The notes below the pieces were generated by a model. That model made no database searches. It was not told the DNA's origin and was given only the letters and a program-made list of their open reading frames with translations. 64,000 nt of DNA from Arthrobacter ruber (GTDB lineage Bacteria; Actinomycetota; Actinomycetes; Actinomycetales; Micrococcaceae). The DNA lies in contig NZ_PPTH01000011.1 of NCBI RefSeq assembly GCF_002954225.1, forward strand, positions 67,934 through 131,933, given 5' to 3'. The translations under genes and the position numbers were made by a program. Each line of letters opens with the position of its first letter. Position 1 is the first letter of the stretch. Of the stretch, positions 49,801-57,789 are shown in pieces.

Positions 49801-50520
49801 CAGCGCCCGCGTCTGCTCCGCCGCACGCCCGAGGCCCACGAGGACCGGGAGCCCCCGGGCGAGCTCGAGGAGGTGGTCGGACAGGCGTCCCAGCGCCGCG
49901 GCCGCCTGCTGCGTGCGCTCCTGCGTGTGCAGGCCGATCAGGGCCATGAACACGGGCACCAGCGGCACCGTGAGGACGATGATGAGGGCGCTGACCCAAT
50001 CGGCCGCGAGGACCCGCACGCCGACGAGCAGCGGCACCACGGCGCACGTGATCAGTGCGGGCAGATACTGCGTGTAGTACTTGTCGAGGCCGTCGATACC
50101 GCGGGTGAGCAGCACCGCGAGGGACCCCTGGCCGCTGCCGGGTGCGGCCGCGGACGTGGTGCCTCCGTCGTCGAGCACGCGCAGCAGCGCGGCCTCCCGC
50201 AGCCGCTCCTTCACGCCGACGGCGAGGCGCGCGGCGGTGGCGTCCTGACCCCAGCCGGCGACGGTACGCAGGACCGCGCCGAGGACGCCCTGGAGCAGGA
50301 CCGCGCGGACGTCCAGCGACCCTGCCGCGAGAGAGGCGATACCCAGGGCGAGTGCCTGGGCCATGAGCACGAGTCCTCCGGCGCGGGCTGCGGCGAGCAC
50401 CCCGAGGAGATACACGGCCGACGTCGACCCTGCGGCCCCGGCCGGTCCGCCCGATGTCAGCACGGCCAGGGGGCTGCGACGGGACGCCGCGGGGTCGGGT
50501 GTCCCGCCGGCGGCGCTCAC
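46888..50520 (-). CDS. cydDC: Fused CydDC heterodimeric-type ABC exporter in one chain
   Basis: This 1210-residue protein combines the two halves of the CydDC exporter of glutathione/cysteine-type thiols, which is needed for cytochrome bd assembly. The CydD half has six TM helices, Walker A GPSGSGKSTLM (about residue 410), signature LSPGELRR and Walker B LLLLDEPTAHVD. A low-complexity Thr/Pro/Ala linker (about 585-660) follows. The CydC half has its own TM region, Walker A GPSGSGKSTLI (about 1033), signature LSGGQRQR and LLLDEPTAHLD. GTG 50520 overlaps the cydB stop as GTGA. Confidence 0.93.
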   Translation of the reverse strand: MSAAGGTPDPAASRRSPLAVLTSGGPAGAAGSTSAVYLLGVLAAARAGGLVLMAQALALGIASLAAGSLDVRAVLLQGVLGAVLRTVAGWGQDATAARLAVGVKERLREAALLRVLDDGGTTSAAAPGSGQGSLAVLLTRGIDGLDKYYTQYLPALITCAVVPLLVGVRVLAADWVSALIIVLTVPLVPVFMALIGLHTQERTQQAAAALGRLSDHLLELARGLPVLVGLGRAAEQTRALRDIAGAYTSRTMTTLRTVFLSSLALELISTISVAVVAVFAGVRLIHGDLGLETALIALILAPECYGPLRDVGAAHHASEDGEEAGARVRAVIEAPAAGPAALVPPMEDPAGAVPDPEAARAVVAARAGGDLRIEGLTARYDGLLEPVLADVSFVVEQGSVVALRGPSGSGKSTLMRVLAGGAAVPAGLRTEGRITGLPEGVAWVPQHPELLMETVRAELALYGGLDEDAPAIDHQLDAVGAAGLADRHTGQLSPGELRRVAVARALSRAQDPSVGLLLLDEPTAHVDPDASRAIRSAIEARRPGLTVLLIAHDDETAAIATVEVRLDAQRVDALAPVGVPTAGYRSVALRAQRALTHARVLAGPHAASSDATGPHTGAPDTARHAAGRQVAPCTAPPAARPAPVPGDTAPGKESPARPTREVSLLRSGRDVLALVRPWDRRFAAAAALGLGASVFAVALTALSGWLIVRAAEQPPILYLLTAIVGVRFFGIGRSLLRYEERLWLHRAVFHRADDTRLRLWTGLLRSGSSWRTLARGSGGVERLVGDIDELRDLSSRALLPFLTAVLTGLAALVTTAVLHPASLGWQALAVGVAVVVAPVVAVLRERAAGAAAVQVRADALARVTGLLAAAPDLRVNGAHRAALESTRRLDRAASAAARRSAAAAGAATALIIAACCTASLGILVHSAALPVDTTAVLVLMQLALVEPFVAGASAVQHWGPLSAVARRILPVLVPPQDGDAPVADGDGPALVPVRRLDLEGAGVGYEPGRPVVTDVDLHLAPGTWTALTGPSGSGKSTLIGALAGFLPLEQGRLLADGMQVPDGAAPFVAWCPQESHLFNSSLRSNLQLARSAGDAATDDELEGALRAVGLTPLVSGLEDGLDAQVGAGGSRLSGGQRQRLAVARALLTRSGVLLLDEPTAHLDAEGARSLLEDLRRGLTGTAVLLVTHDADEAMLCDDVVELRAAIPSCA

Positions 50521-51539
50521 AGGGCCACCACGGGGTGTGCCTTGGGGATGCTCGCCTCGGACACGCGCCGCCGGAAGACCCAGTACGTCCACGCCTGGTA
50601 CGCGAGCACGAGCGGCAGGCCGAAGCACGCGACGATGCTCATCAGGCCGAGCGTGTAGGGCGAGGACGAGGCGTTCTGGACCGTCAGGTGGAAAGCGCCG
50701 TCCAGGGTCGAGGGCAGCACGACCGGGAACACCGCAGTGAAGATCGACCCGACGAGCGCGAGCATCCCGACGCCGAGGGCGGCGAACGCGCGGCCGTCCC
50801 GGCCGCCGGCTGCGGACCGGTAGGACGCCGCGAGTGCCGCGACGGCGAGGACCACGGCGAGCCAGGTGAGGGTCGATCCCGAGTCCACCTGCACGAGGAG
50901 CGCCCACCCCAGGAACGGGAGCATCGCGACGGGCAGGAGCCGGCGGAACAGGCGCTCCGCCTGGCCCCGCACACCGCCCTCGGTCTTCAGCGCGATGAAC
51001 GCGGCGGCATGGACGAGGCAGAACAGCACGACGGCGGCGGCCCCGAGGAGCGCCGGTGCCGTGGCCCACGCGAGGGCGCCTCCCACGCGATTGCCGTCGG
51101 CGTCGAGCGGCAGTCCCGTCGTCGTCAGTGCCAGGGCCGCGCCGATCCCGGCCGCCGCGGTGAAGGACCCGACGGCGATGGCCCAGTCCCACCGGGTGCG
51201 CCATGCGTCGCTGTCGCGCTTGCCGCGCCACTCGAAGGCGACGGCGCGGAAGATCAGGCCGAGCAGCACGAGGAGGAAGGGCAGGTAGAGCGCCGACAGC
51301 AGTGAGGCGTACCAGTGCGGGAAGGCGGCGAACATGGCACCGACGGCCGTGACGAGCCACACCTCGTTGCCGTCCCAGACCGGGCCGACCGTGTTGAGCA
51401 GCACGCGCCGCTGGGTGTCGTTGCGGGCCATGAGCTTCATGAGCATGCCCACGCCCAGATCGAACCCCTCGAGGAAGAGGTAACCGGCCCACAGCACGGC
51501 GATCAGGACGAACCAGAGCGTAGGCAGGGCCTCGGTCAT
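50517..51539 (-). CDS. cydB: Cytochrome bd ubiquinol oxidase subunit II
   Basis: This 340-residue membrane subunit of the cytochrome bd quinol oxidase has about eight TM helices. The N-terminus LWFVLIAVLWAGYLFLEGFDLGVG and the GPVWDGNEVWLVTAVGAMFAAFP region (here split into GPVWDGNEVWL and AVGAMFAAFP) are family hallmarks. It lies about 147 bases after cydA and overlaps cydDC by four bases. Confidence 0.95.
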   Translation of the reverse strand: MTEALPTLWFVLIAVLWAGYLFLEGFDLGVGMLMKLMARNDTQRRVLLNTVGPVWDGNEVWLVTAVGAMFAAFPHWYASLLSALYLPFLLVLLGLIFRAVAFEWRGKRDSDAWRTRWDWAIAVGSFTAAAGIGAALALTTTGLPLDADGNRVGGALAWATAPALLGAAAVVLFCLVHAAAFIALKTEGGVRGQAERLFRRLLPVAMLPFLGWALLVQVDSGSTLTWLAVVLAVAALAASYRSAAGGRDGRAFAALGVGMLALVGSIFTAVFPVVLPSTLDGAFHLTVQNASSSPYTLGLMSIVACFGLPLVLAYQAWTYWVFRRRVSEASIPKAHPVVAL

Positions 51540-51686
51540 CGTGGAGCCTTCCAGTCGTTCGGGATCGGGGAATCAGGGCGTGACGGCGGCGCGGTCTTGC
51601 GGCCGATGGCCGGACCGGTGGCCAGGCCCGCCACCGGTCTGCCGGCCGGGTCCGCCGTGCCGCGTGCGCCGGGGCCGGCCGCCGGG

Positions 51687-53261
51687 TCAGTAGGCGAAGG
51701 CGAGGACATCGCCGTCGTCCTTCCCGCCGGCGCCAGGAGCGGAGTCGTCGTCGGAATGCGCCAGCTCCGGCATCGCGGAGGCGGTGCCACCGCGGACGTA
51801 GGTGAACAAGAGCTTCACCTCGACCACGAGCAGGACGGCGTACACGGTGGTCAGGGCCACGAGCGAGAGAATCAGCTCGGCGACGGTGACGCCGGGTGAG
51901 ACGGCCGCGGCAGTGAACATGAAGACGCTGTCGACGCCCGAGAAATCGGGATTGGGTGCGACGACGAACGGCTGACGGCCCATCTCGGTGAAGATCCAGC
52001 CCGCCGCGTTGGCACCGAAGGGTGCGAGGATCCCGAACACCGCGAGGCGCATGAGCCAACGGGACTCCGGGACCGTCCCCCTGCGGAGGACCCAGAGGGC
52101 CGCCCCTGCCGCAGCCGCGGCGATCGCGCCGAAGCCGATCATGATGCGGAACCCCCAGTAGGTGACCTCCATGACGGGTAGGTAGTCGATCTCCGTGCCG
52201 GCGCGCTCGCCGTACATCGCATCATCCGGGAGCGTGGTGCCGTACTTCTCCTGGTACTCGGGTAGGAGGGTGTTCACGCCCTTGACCTCGGTGGTGAAGT
52301 CGCCGTTGGCGAGGAAGGAGAGCACGCCGGGGACCTCGATGACCGCTGTGATGTCGTCGCAGCTCTGCGCGCCGAGGTTGCCGACGGACAGGATGGAAAA
52401 TCCGGTGCCGTCGTGGCAGGCGGCCTCGGCGGCCGCCATCTTCATGGGCTGCTGGTCGAACATCAGCTTGCCCTGCAGGTCACCCGTGATGCCCGTGCCG
52501 GCGAATGCGATCATGGCGACGACGGCGCCGGCCCGCGCGGAGCGGAGCCAGACCCGGTGGTCCACGGCGTCGCGGGCGCCGGCCGGATCACCGACGGTGA
52601 GGGTGCCGTCCGCTGCGAGGATGTCGAGGCCGTCGTGGCGCCGCCGCCACAGGTGGTACCAGCTGATACCGAGGAGGAACGCACCGGCCACCGCGAGGGC
52701 ACCGAAGAGCGTGTGCGGGAAGGCGACGAGGGCGGTGTTGTTGGTGAAGACCGCCCAGGCGTCCACCATCACGGGCCTGCCGTCCACCATCTCGACGCCC
52801 ACGGGGTGCTGCATCCAGGAGTTGGCGACGAGGATGAAGTAGGCGGAGAAGACCGAGGCGAGGACGGCGGCCCAGAGGGACAGCAGGTGGATCAGCCGAG
52901 GAAGGCGGTTCCAGCCGAAGATCCAGAGACCGAGGAAGGTCGACTCGACGAAGAAGGCCAGGAGTGCCTCCATCGCCAGGGGCGCCCCGAAGACGTCCCC
53001 GACGAAGCGGCTGTACTCGCTCCAGGCCATGCCGAACTGGAACTCCTGCACGAGGCCGGTGGCCACGCCCATGATGAAGTTGATGAGGAACAGCTTCCCC
53101 CAGAACTTCGTCATGCGGAGGTAGTGCTCCTTGCCCGTGCGGTGCCAGGCGGTCTGCATCAGCGCGACCAGGAGACCGAGCCCGATGGTGAGCGGAACCA
53201 TGAGGAAGTGGTAGACGGTGGTGATCCCGAACTGCCACCTGGCAATCTCCAGAGCTTCCAT
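51687..53261 (-). CDS. cydA: Cytochrome bd ubiquinol oxidase subunit I
   Basis: This heme-carrying subunit oxidises menaquinol or ubiquinol and reduces O2 without pumping protons; it is important at low oxygen and under respiratory stress. The 524-residue product has an N-terminal ARWQFGITTVYHFLMVPLT containing the heme b595 His, TGLVQEFQFGMAWSEYSRFVG-like motifs (FQFGMAWSEYSRF), and a C-terminal ALWVLRRG...RWLMRLA. The first gene of cydA-cydB-cydDC, it diverges from blaI, with three BlaI-type operators in between. Confidence 0.95.
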   Translation of the reverse strand: MEALEIARWQFGITTVYHFLMVPLTIGLGLLVALMQTAWHRTGKEHYLRMTKFWGKLFLINFIMGVATGLVQEFQFGMAWSEYSRFVGDVFGAPLAMEALLAFFVESTFLGLWIFGWNRLPRLIHLLSLWAAVLASVFSAYFILVANSWMQHPVGVEMVDGRPVMVDAWAVFTNNTALVAFPHTLFGALAVAGAFLLGISWYHLWRRRHDGLDILAADGTLTVGDPAGARDAVDHRVWLRSARAGAVVAMIAFAGTGITGDLQGKLMFDQQPMKMAAAEAACHDGTGFSILSVGNLGAQSCDDITAVIEVPGVLSFLANGDFTTEVKGVNTLLPEYQEKYGTTLPDDAMYGERAGTEIDYLPVMEVTYWGFRIMIGFGAIAAAAAGAALWVLRRGTVPESRWLMRLAVFGILAPFGANAAGWIFTEMGRQPFVVAPNPDFSGVDSVFMFTAAAVSPGVTVAELILSLVALTTVYAVLLVVEVKLLFTYVRGGTASAMPELAHSDDDSAPGAGGKDDGDVLAFAY

Positions 53262-53301
53262 CAGACCCTTTCAGCTGTGCCGTCCAGCGACGGGAGCAAA
53301 C

Positions 53302-53318
53302 TTCTACAAGCGGTAGAA
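53302..53318. promoter_or_regulatory. BlaI-type operator 1, cydA-proximal
   Basis: TTCTAC-AAGCG-GTAGAA is a perfect 6-5-6 inverted repeat, 41 bp upstream of cydA. It shares its half-sites with two more copies at 53326 and 53358. BlaI/MecI operators known elsewhere are similar symmetric repeats with a TAC..GTA core, such as TACA..TGTA. Confidence 0.8.
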
Positions 53319-53325
53319 AACTTTC

Positions 53326-53342
53326 TTCTACACATCGTAGAA
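53326..53342. promoter_or_regulatory. BlaI-type operator 2
   Basis: TTCTAC-ACATC-GTAGAA has the same half-sites as operator 1 and starts 24 bp after it. On the minus strand a TATTCT hexamer overlapping it could be the cydA -10 element, so bound repressor would block cydA. Confidence 0.8.
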
Positions 53343-53357
53343 TAAACGCAGGATCTT

Positions 53358-53374
53358 TTCTACGTGGAGTAGAA
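53358..53374. promoter_or_regulatory. BlaI-type operator 3, blaI-proximal
   Basis: TTCTAC-GTGGA-GTAGAA has the same half-sites and starts 32 bp after operator 2. It lies 110 bp upstream of the blaI start. The flanking T53357 and A53375 extend the symmetry by one base pair. Confidence 0.8.
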
Positions 53375-53483
53375 ATGTTCGCCCAGAGGCGGTAGGTTGG
53401 ATAAACCACCCTTGGTGGCTCCCTCCGGGGAGCGGGCCGGGATCCGCGGCGGATCGCGGTCGTGCATTGATCGAAGGAAGAAC

Positions 53484-53852
53484 ATGGCAACACTCGGAGA
53501 CCTCGAACGCACAGTGATGGACCTGCTGTGGGCAACGCCGGAAGCGATGACCGCCAACCGGCTCCGGGACGCGATCGCCGAGGCGCCCTCGGGTGAAGTC
53601 GGCCGCGAGCTCGCCGTCACCACCGTCCTCACGGTGCTGTCACGCCTCGAGAAGAAGGGCCTGGTGGAGCGGGAGCGCGACAGCCGCCCGCACCGCTACA
53701 GGTCCGTCACGAGCCGCGAGGACCACACGGCGGAACTCATGCACGAAGTGCTCGTCACGGCACCCGACCGCGAAGCCGTCCTCGCGCGATTCATCGGCAG
53801 CGTCACCGCGTCCGAGGCCGAGACCCTCCGTAAGTTGCTCGGCGGCAGCTGA
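53484..53852 (+). CDS. blaI: BlaI/MecI/CopY-family transcriptional repressor
   Basis: The 122-residue winged-helix repressor begins at ATG 53484 behind GGAAG. It shows LGDLERTVMDLLWATPE, TVLTVLSRLEKKGLVERERD, and PHRYRSVTSREDHTAELM before a C-terminal dimerisation helix that is the usual cleavage region. It diverges from cydA with three shared operators between them. The next gene, seven bases downstream, encodes an M56 protease, as in BlaI/BlaR1 pairs. No beta-lactamase or PBP2a gene is nearby, so cytochrome bd is its likely target. Confidence 0.92.
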   Translation: MATLGDLERTVMDLLWATPEAMTANRLRDAIAEAPSGEVGRELAVTTVLTVLSRLEKKGLVERERDSRPHRYRSVTSREDHTAELMHEVLVTAPDREAVLARFIGSVTASEAETLRKLLGGS

Positions 53853-53859
53853 CCCACCG

Positions 53860-54855
53860 GTGTTCTGGGCCTCCTACCTGCTCGCGGCACTCGCGATCAT
53901 CCTCGCGTGGCCCGCTCCCATCGCGCTCTCCCGCGCCGCGTGGCCTGCCCGGGCGCCGTTCACCGCAATGGTGCTGTGGCAGTCGATCGCGCTCGCCGGC
54001 GGGCTGTCCATGATCGGGGCGATGCTCGTCTGGGGCCTCGAGCCGCTCGGTGACAACCTCGTCTCCGCCTCGGCCGGCTTCTTCAGCATCCTGTTCGACG
54101 ACGACTCCGCCCAGACCCTCGGCGTGATCCACGTCTTCGCCATCAGTGCCGCGACCCTGCTGTTCGGCCACCTCGTCTTCACCCTGGCACTGACGTTCGT
54201 GCGCATCCGGCGGCAGCGCAGCCGTCACCGGGACATGCTCAACCTGCTGAGCTCCCCCGCCGCCGACCAGCCGGCAACACTGGTGATCAGCCACCCCGCG
54301 CCCGTCGCATACTGCCTGCCCGGCGGCGCGCGCTCCGTGACCGTCATGTCGGACGGACTCATGGACCTCCTGAGTCGCGCGGAGCTCGACGCCGTCCTGA
54401 CCCACGAGAACGCACATCTCCATCAGCGCCACCACCTGCTGCTGTGGGCCTTCGCCGCATGGCGCGCGGCGCTGCCGTGGCTCCCCACCTCCCAGCTGGC
54501 CCAGCGTTCGGTCAGCGAACTGATCGAGATGCTGGCCGACGACGAGGCCCTGCGCCACGTGGACGAACCCACGCTCGTCCGTGCCATCGCCATCGTGGGG
54601 TCCGGCGCCCTCCCGTCACCGGCCGACGCACTGGACGACCCCCTGGGCGAGGAGGGCCGGAGTGGGCCGGTGCCCGGGGCGTCCGACGTCTCCGGCGGCG
54701 CCGCCGATGCCCGGTCCACGGCGCACAGGCTCCGACGGCTGCTCACTCCCCTGCCGCCGCTGAACCGGATCCAGCAGGGCCTGGCCCTGTCCACCGCCGG
54801 GATGCTGCTGGTGGTTCCGCCCGTGCTGCTGGTCGCCCCCGAGCTCCTGGGCTGA
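53860..54855 (+). CDS. M56-family membrane metalloprotease (BlaR-like, no sensor domain)
   Basis: From GTG 53860 the product has 331 residues: several TM helices (SYLLAALAIILAWPAPIAL, LWQSIALAGGLSMIGAMLVW), a cytoplasmic protease part with the zinc motif HENAH (HExxH, near residue 190) and a downstream Glu in ADDEAL, and a last TM helix near the C-terminus (GMLLVVPPVLLVAPE). It lacks the extracellular penicillin-binding sensor of BlaR1. It probably cleaves, or starts cleavage of, the neighbouring BlaI. The signal it senses is unknown. Confidence 0.88.
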   Translation: MFWASYLLAALAIILAWPAPIALSRAAWPARAPFTAMVLWQSIALAGGLSMIGAMLVWGLEPLGDNLVSASAGFFSILFDDDSAQTLGVIHVFAISAATLLFGHLVFTLALTFVRIRRQRSRHRDMLNLLSSPAADQPATLVISHPAPVAYCLPGGARSVTVMSDGLMDLLSRAELDAVLTHENAHLHQRHHLLLWAFAAWRAALPWLPTSQLAQRSVSELIEMLADDEALRHVDEPTLVRAIAIVGSGALPSPADALDDPLGEEGRSGPVPGASDVSGGAADARSTAHRLRRLLTPLPPLNRIQQGLALSTAGMLLVVPPVLLVAPELLG

Positions 54856-54962
54856 ACGCAGCACCGGCGCTACCCATAGCACCCCGACGCTCCGGCGCTT
54901 CCGCCCCCATGGTGCCCGGTGCCGGCGGAGGATGCGTCGGCCGGCCGGCCTCGCCCGATCCG

Positions 54963-57071
54963 TCAGGCGTCGATGCGGTCGCGGTCCAGCGATGCTGCCC
55001 CGGCGACGATGAAGTCCTTCCGCGGCGCGACGTCGCTGCCCATCAGGAGGTTGAAGACGCGCTCGGCCGATTCGGCCTCCTGGATGCGGACGCGCCGCAG
55101 CGTCCTGTGCCGCGGATCCATGGTGGTCTCCGCCAGCTGGTCCGCGTCCATCTCACCGAGTCCCTTGTAGCGCTGGATCGGGGACTTGTGCCGTCTGCCC
55201 TTCTTCTCGAGGATCGAGAGCAGACGCGTCAGCTCCGCCTCGGAGTACGTGTACATCATCTCGTTGGCCTTCGAGCCGCCGTTGATGACCTCGACGCGAT
55301 GCAGGGGTGGCACGGCGGCGTAGACCCTGCCGGCCTCGACCAGCGGGCGCATGTACCGAAAGAACAGCGTCAGGAGCAGCGTGCGGATGTGCGCACCGTC
55401 GACGTCGGCGTCGGTCATCAGGATGACCTTCCCGTACCGGCGCGCGTCCAGCTGGAAGCTCCGCCCCGAGCCGGCCCCGATGACCTGGATCAGGGCGGCG
55501 CACTCCGCGTTGGACAGCATGTCACCCACGGATGCCTTCTGCACGTTGAGGATCTTCCCCCGGATCGGCAGGAGTGCCTGGTAGTCGGAGGACCGCGCGT
55601 TCTTGGCGGTGCCCAGGGCGCTGTCGCCCTCGACGATGAACAGCTCGGAGCGCTCCGGGTCGTCGATGCGGCAGTCGGCGAGCTTGGCCGGCATGGTCGA
55701 GGTCTCGAGGGCGTTCTTGCGCCGCTGCGTCTCCTTGTGCACACGTGCCGAGATGCGGGACTTCATCTCGGCGACGACCTTCTCCAGCAGGAGTGCCGAC
55801 TGGGCCTTGTCGTTGCGCGCCGAGGACGACAGGCGTGCCTGCAGCTCCTTCTCGACGACCCTCGCCACGATGGCCTTGACGGCGGAGGTGCCGAGGATCT
55901 CCTTGGTCTGTCCCTCGAACTGCGGCTCGGCGAGGCGCACCGTGAGCACGGCCGTCAGTCCCGCGAAGACGTCGTCCTTCTCGATCTTGTCGCTGCCCGC
56001 CTTCAGCTTGCGCGCATTCGCCTCGATCACCTTGCGGAAGGTCTTGAGCAGCGCCTGCTCGAACCCGCTCTGGTGCGTCCCGCCCTTCGGGGTCGCGATG
56101 ATGTTGACGTAGCTGCGGACCGTCGTCTCGTAGCCGATCCCCCAGCGCAGGGCGATGTCGACGTCGCAGTCGCGCTCGACCTCCGCCATCCGGCTGTGGC
56201 CGCGCTCGTCCAGCACGGGCACCGACTCCTTGAAGCGGCCCGAGCCCTGGAAGCGCCATACGTCCGTGACGGCCGCATCCAGCGCGAGGAACTCGGCGTA
56301 TTCCGAGATGCCGCCGTCGTGCTGGAAGACCTCCTCCACGGGCCCCGACTCGCCCGGCGTGCCGGGGAGCTTCCGTTCGTCGCGGAGCACGATGCGGAGG
56401 CCCGGGACGAGGAAGGAGGTCTGTCGCGCGCGGGTCTGCAGCTCCTCGTACGAGAAGGCGGCGTCGGGCGTGAAGATCTGGCGGTCCGCCCAGTAACGGA
56501 TGCGCGTCCCGGTCACGCCCCGCTTGGTGGTGCCTGCGATCTCGAGGCGGGAACCGTCGAGGAAGGGCTCGAAGGACGAGGTGGGCGACGGCGTCCTGCC
56601 GTCGTCGAAGATGCCGGGTTCGCCGCGGCGGAACGACATGGCATAGGTCTTGCCGCCACGGTCCACGAAGACGTCGAGTCGGGACGACAGCGCGTTGACG
56701 ACGCTCGCCCCCACGCCGTGGAGGCCGCCGGAGGCGGTGTAGGAGCCGCCGCCGAACTTGCCGCCGGCGTGCAGCTTGGTGAACACCACCTCCACCCCGG
56801 TCAGGCCCGTCTTGGGCTCGATGTCGACGGGGATACCGCGGCCGTCGTCGTGGATCTCCACCGAGCCGTCCGCGTGCAGGATCACGGTGATGCTCTGGCC
56901 GTGACCGGCAAGGGCTTCGTCCACCGAGTTGTCGATGATCTCCCAGAGGCAGTGCATGAGGCCGCGGGAGTCCGTGGACCCGATGTACATGCCGGGACGC
57001 TTGCGCACCGCCTCAAGGCCCTCGAGGACCGAGAGGTGCCGGGCGGTGTAGTCCGAGGTGGGGGGTGTCAC
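54963..57071 (-). CDS. parE: DNA topoisomerase IV subunit B
   Basis: The 702-residue ATPase subunit of type IIA topoisomerase has the GHKL motifs EIIDNSVDEALAGHG, DDGRGIPVD and GGLHGVGASVVNALS, a transducer domain, and the TOPRIM domain with EGDSALGTA and TDADVDGAHIRTLL. The short loop after TOPRIM and the end of the protein are typical of the family. Start is GTG 57071. The partner parC is 9 kb away. Its neighbour across the 255-bp gap is the small zinc-ribbon gene next to sigA. Confidence 0.94.
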   Translation of the reverse strand: MTPPTSDYTARHLSVLEGLEAVRKRPGMYIGSTDSRGLMHCLWEIIDNSVDEALAGHGQSITVILHADGSVEIHDDGRGIPVDIEPKTGLTGVEVVFTKLHAGGKFGGGSYTASGGLHGVGASVVNALSSRLDVFVDRGGKTYAMSFRRGEPGIFDDGRTPSPTSSFEPFLDGSRLEIAGTTKRGVTGTRIRYWADRQIFTPDAAFSYEELQTRARQTSFLVPGLRIVLRDERKLPGTPGESGPVEEVFQHDGGISEYAEFLALDAAVTDVWRFQGSGRFKESVPVLDERGHSRMAEVERDCDVDIALRWGIGYETTVRSYVNIIATPKGGTHQSGFEQALLKTFRKVIEANARKLKAGSDKIEKDDVFAGLTAVLTVRLAEPQFEGQTKEILGTSAVKAIVARVVEKELQARLSSSARNDKAQSALLLEKVVAEMKSRISARVHKETQRRKNALETSTMPAKLADCRIDDPERSELFIVEGDSALGTAKNARSSDYQALLPIRGKILNVQKASVGDMLSNAECAALIQVIGAGSGRSFQLDARRYGKVILMTDADVDGAHIRTLLLTLFFRYMRPLVEAGRVYAAVPPLHRVEVINGGSKANEMMYTYSEAELTRLLSILEKKGRRHKSPIQRYKGLGEMDADQLAETTMDPRHRTLRRVRIQEAESAERVFNLLMGSDVAPRKDFIVAGAASLDRDRIDA

Positions 57072-57326
57072 GGTGGGGCTGTCTCCTTGGCGGAACGGGC
57101 GCGGTCCAGGACAGGCGTCAGGCGGGTGTCTTCCGGGGGGACCGTGTAGCTCCAGTTTATTACCCGGGACCGACACCGCCCGGCAGGCGCGTCCCGACGG
57201 GCTCGCCGCGGGCTCCGAGTGTGACCCATACCCCTGGTACGCCCGGAGCGAAAGGAGGCCCAGCCTGCGAAGGGGCTGCGACGAATAGTGGTTATATGAG
57301 TAGACGATCCACATGAGGAGACATTC

Positions 57327-57548
57327 ATGACCACTGCAGTAGCAACTCGCGAACTCACTGCCCTGGACCGCTGTGACCGATGCGGCGCCCAGGCCTACGT
57401 GCGGGCCGTCCTCCAGTCCTCCGGTGGAGAGCTTCTTTTCTGCGGCCACCACGCGCGCGCCGTCGAAGCGAACCTGAAGCCGCTCACCTCGGAGTGGCAG
57501 GACGAGACGCAGCGGCTCCACGAGAAGCCGGCCGTCGCAGGCGACTGA
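57327..57548 (+). CDS. Small zinc-ribbon protein (DUF7455 type)
   Basis: The 73-residue protein contains CDRCGAQAYVRAVL and LLFCGHHAR, giving a CxxC...CxxH zinc ribbon. ATG 57327 follows TGAGGAGA. A short protein of this kind is found next to sigA and parE in many Actinobacteria. Its function is unknown; proximity to sigA suggests, but does not show, a role with RNA polymerase. Confidence 0.85.
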   Translation: MTTAVATRELTALDRCDRCGAQAYVRAVLQSSGGELLFCGHHARAVEANLKPLTSEWQDETQRLHEKPAVAGD

Positions 57549-57615
57549 TTCCGCCAGGACTCGCACCACCCACAGACACAGGCGCCCCGTGTACAGGCGC
57601 TGACAGCACAAGGAC

Positions 57616-57639
57616 GGGCCCCCTCCTCGGAGGGGGCCC
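57616..57639 (+). terminator. Terminator hairpin after the zinc-ribbon gene
   Basis: GGGCCCCCTCC pairs with GGAGGGGGCCC around a two-base remainder, about 68 bases past the stop at 57548. It is followed by TCCTGCGTT without a real U-run. Confidence 0.7.
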
Positions 57640-57727
57640 TCCTGCGTTCCGGGACCGTCCGGGCTGCGGCGGCCCCGCGCTGCTCCCGAATCACGTTCCT
57701 CGCGGCAGCCCCGCCGTCCGGGAACGA

Positions 57728-57760
57728 CACAGGGCCCCTCCCGAAGGAAGGGGCCCTGTG
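57728..57760 (-). terminator. Terminator hairpin after sigA
   Basis: CACAGGGCCCCT pairs with AGGGGCCCTGTG around a short loop containing CCCGAAGGA. It lies 30 bases past the sigA stop on the minus strand. It also faces the convergent hairpin at 57616-57639. Confidence 0.75.
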
Positions 57761-57789
57761 CGGGTAGCTGCTGGTCTCCGGAGTCCTGA

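Noticed and set aside
51536-51790. 84-codon minus-strand ORF between cydA and cydB
   Set aside because: Pro/Thr/Ala-rich and mostly out of frame within the cydA end. It has no family features; the 147-base cydA-cydB gap is probably untranslated.
50521-52059. N-terminal extension of cydDC through cydB into cydA
   Set aside because: The open frame continues only by chance. The CydD fold begins at GTG 50520, which overlaps the cydB stop.
53593-53859. Longer N-terminus of the M56 protease overlapping blaI
   Set aside because: The extra residues are an Arg/Ser-rich shadow of blaI. The first hydrophobic helix begins immediately after GTG 53860.
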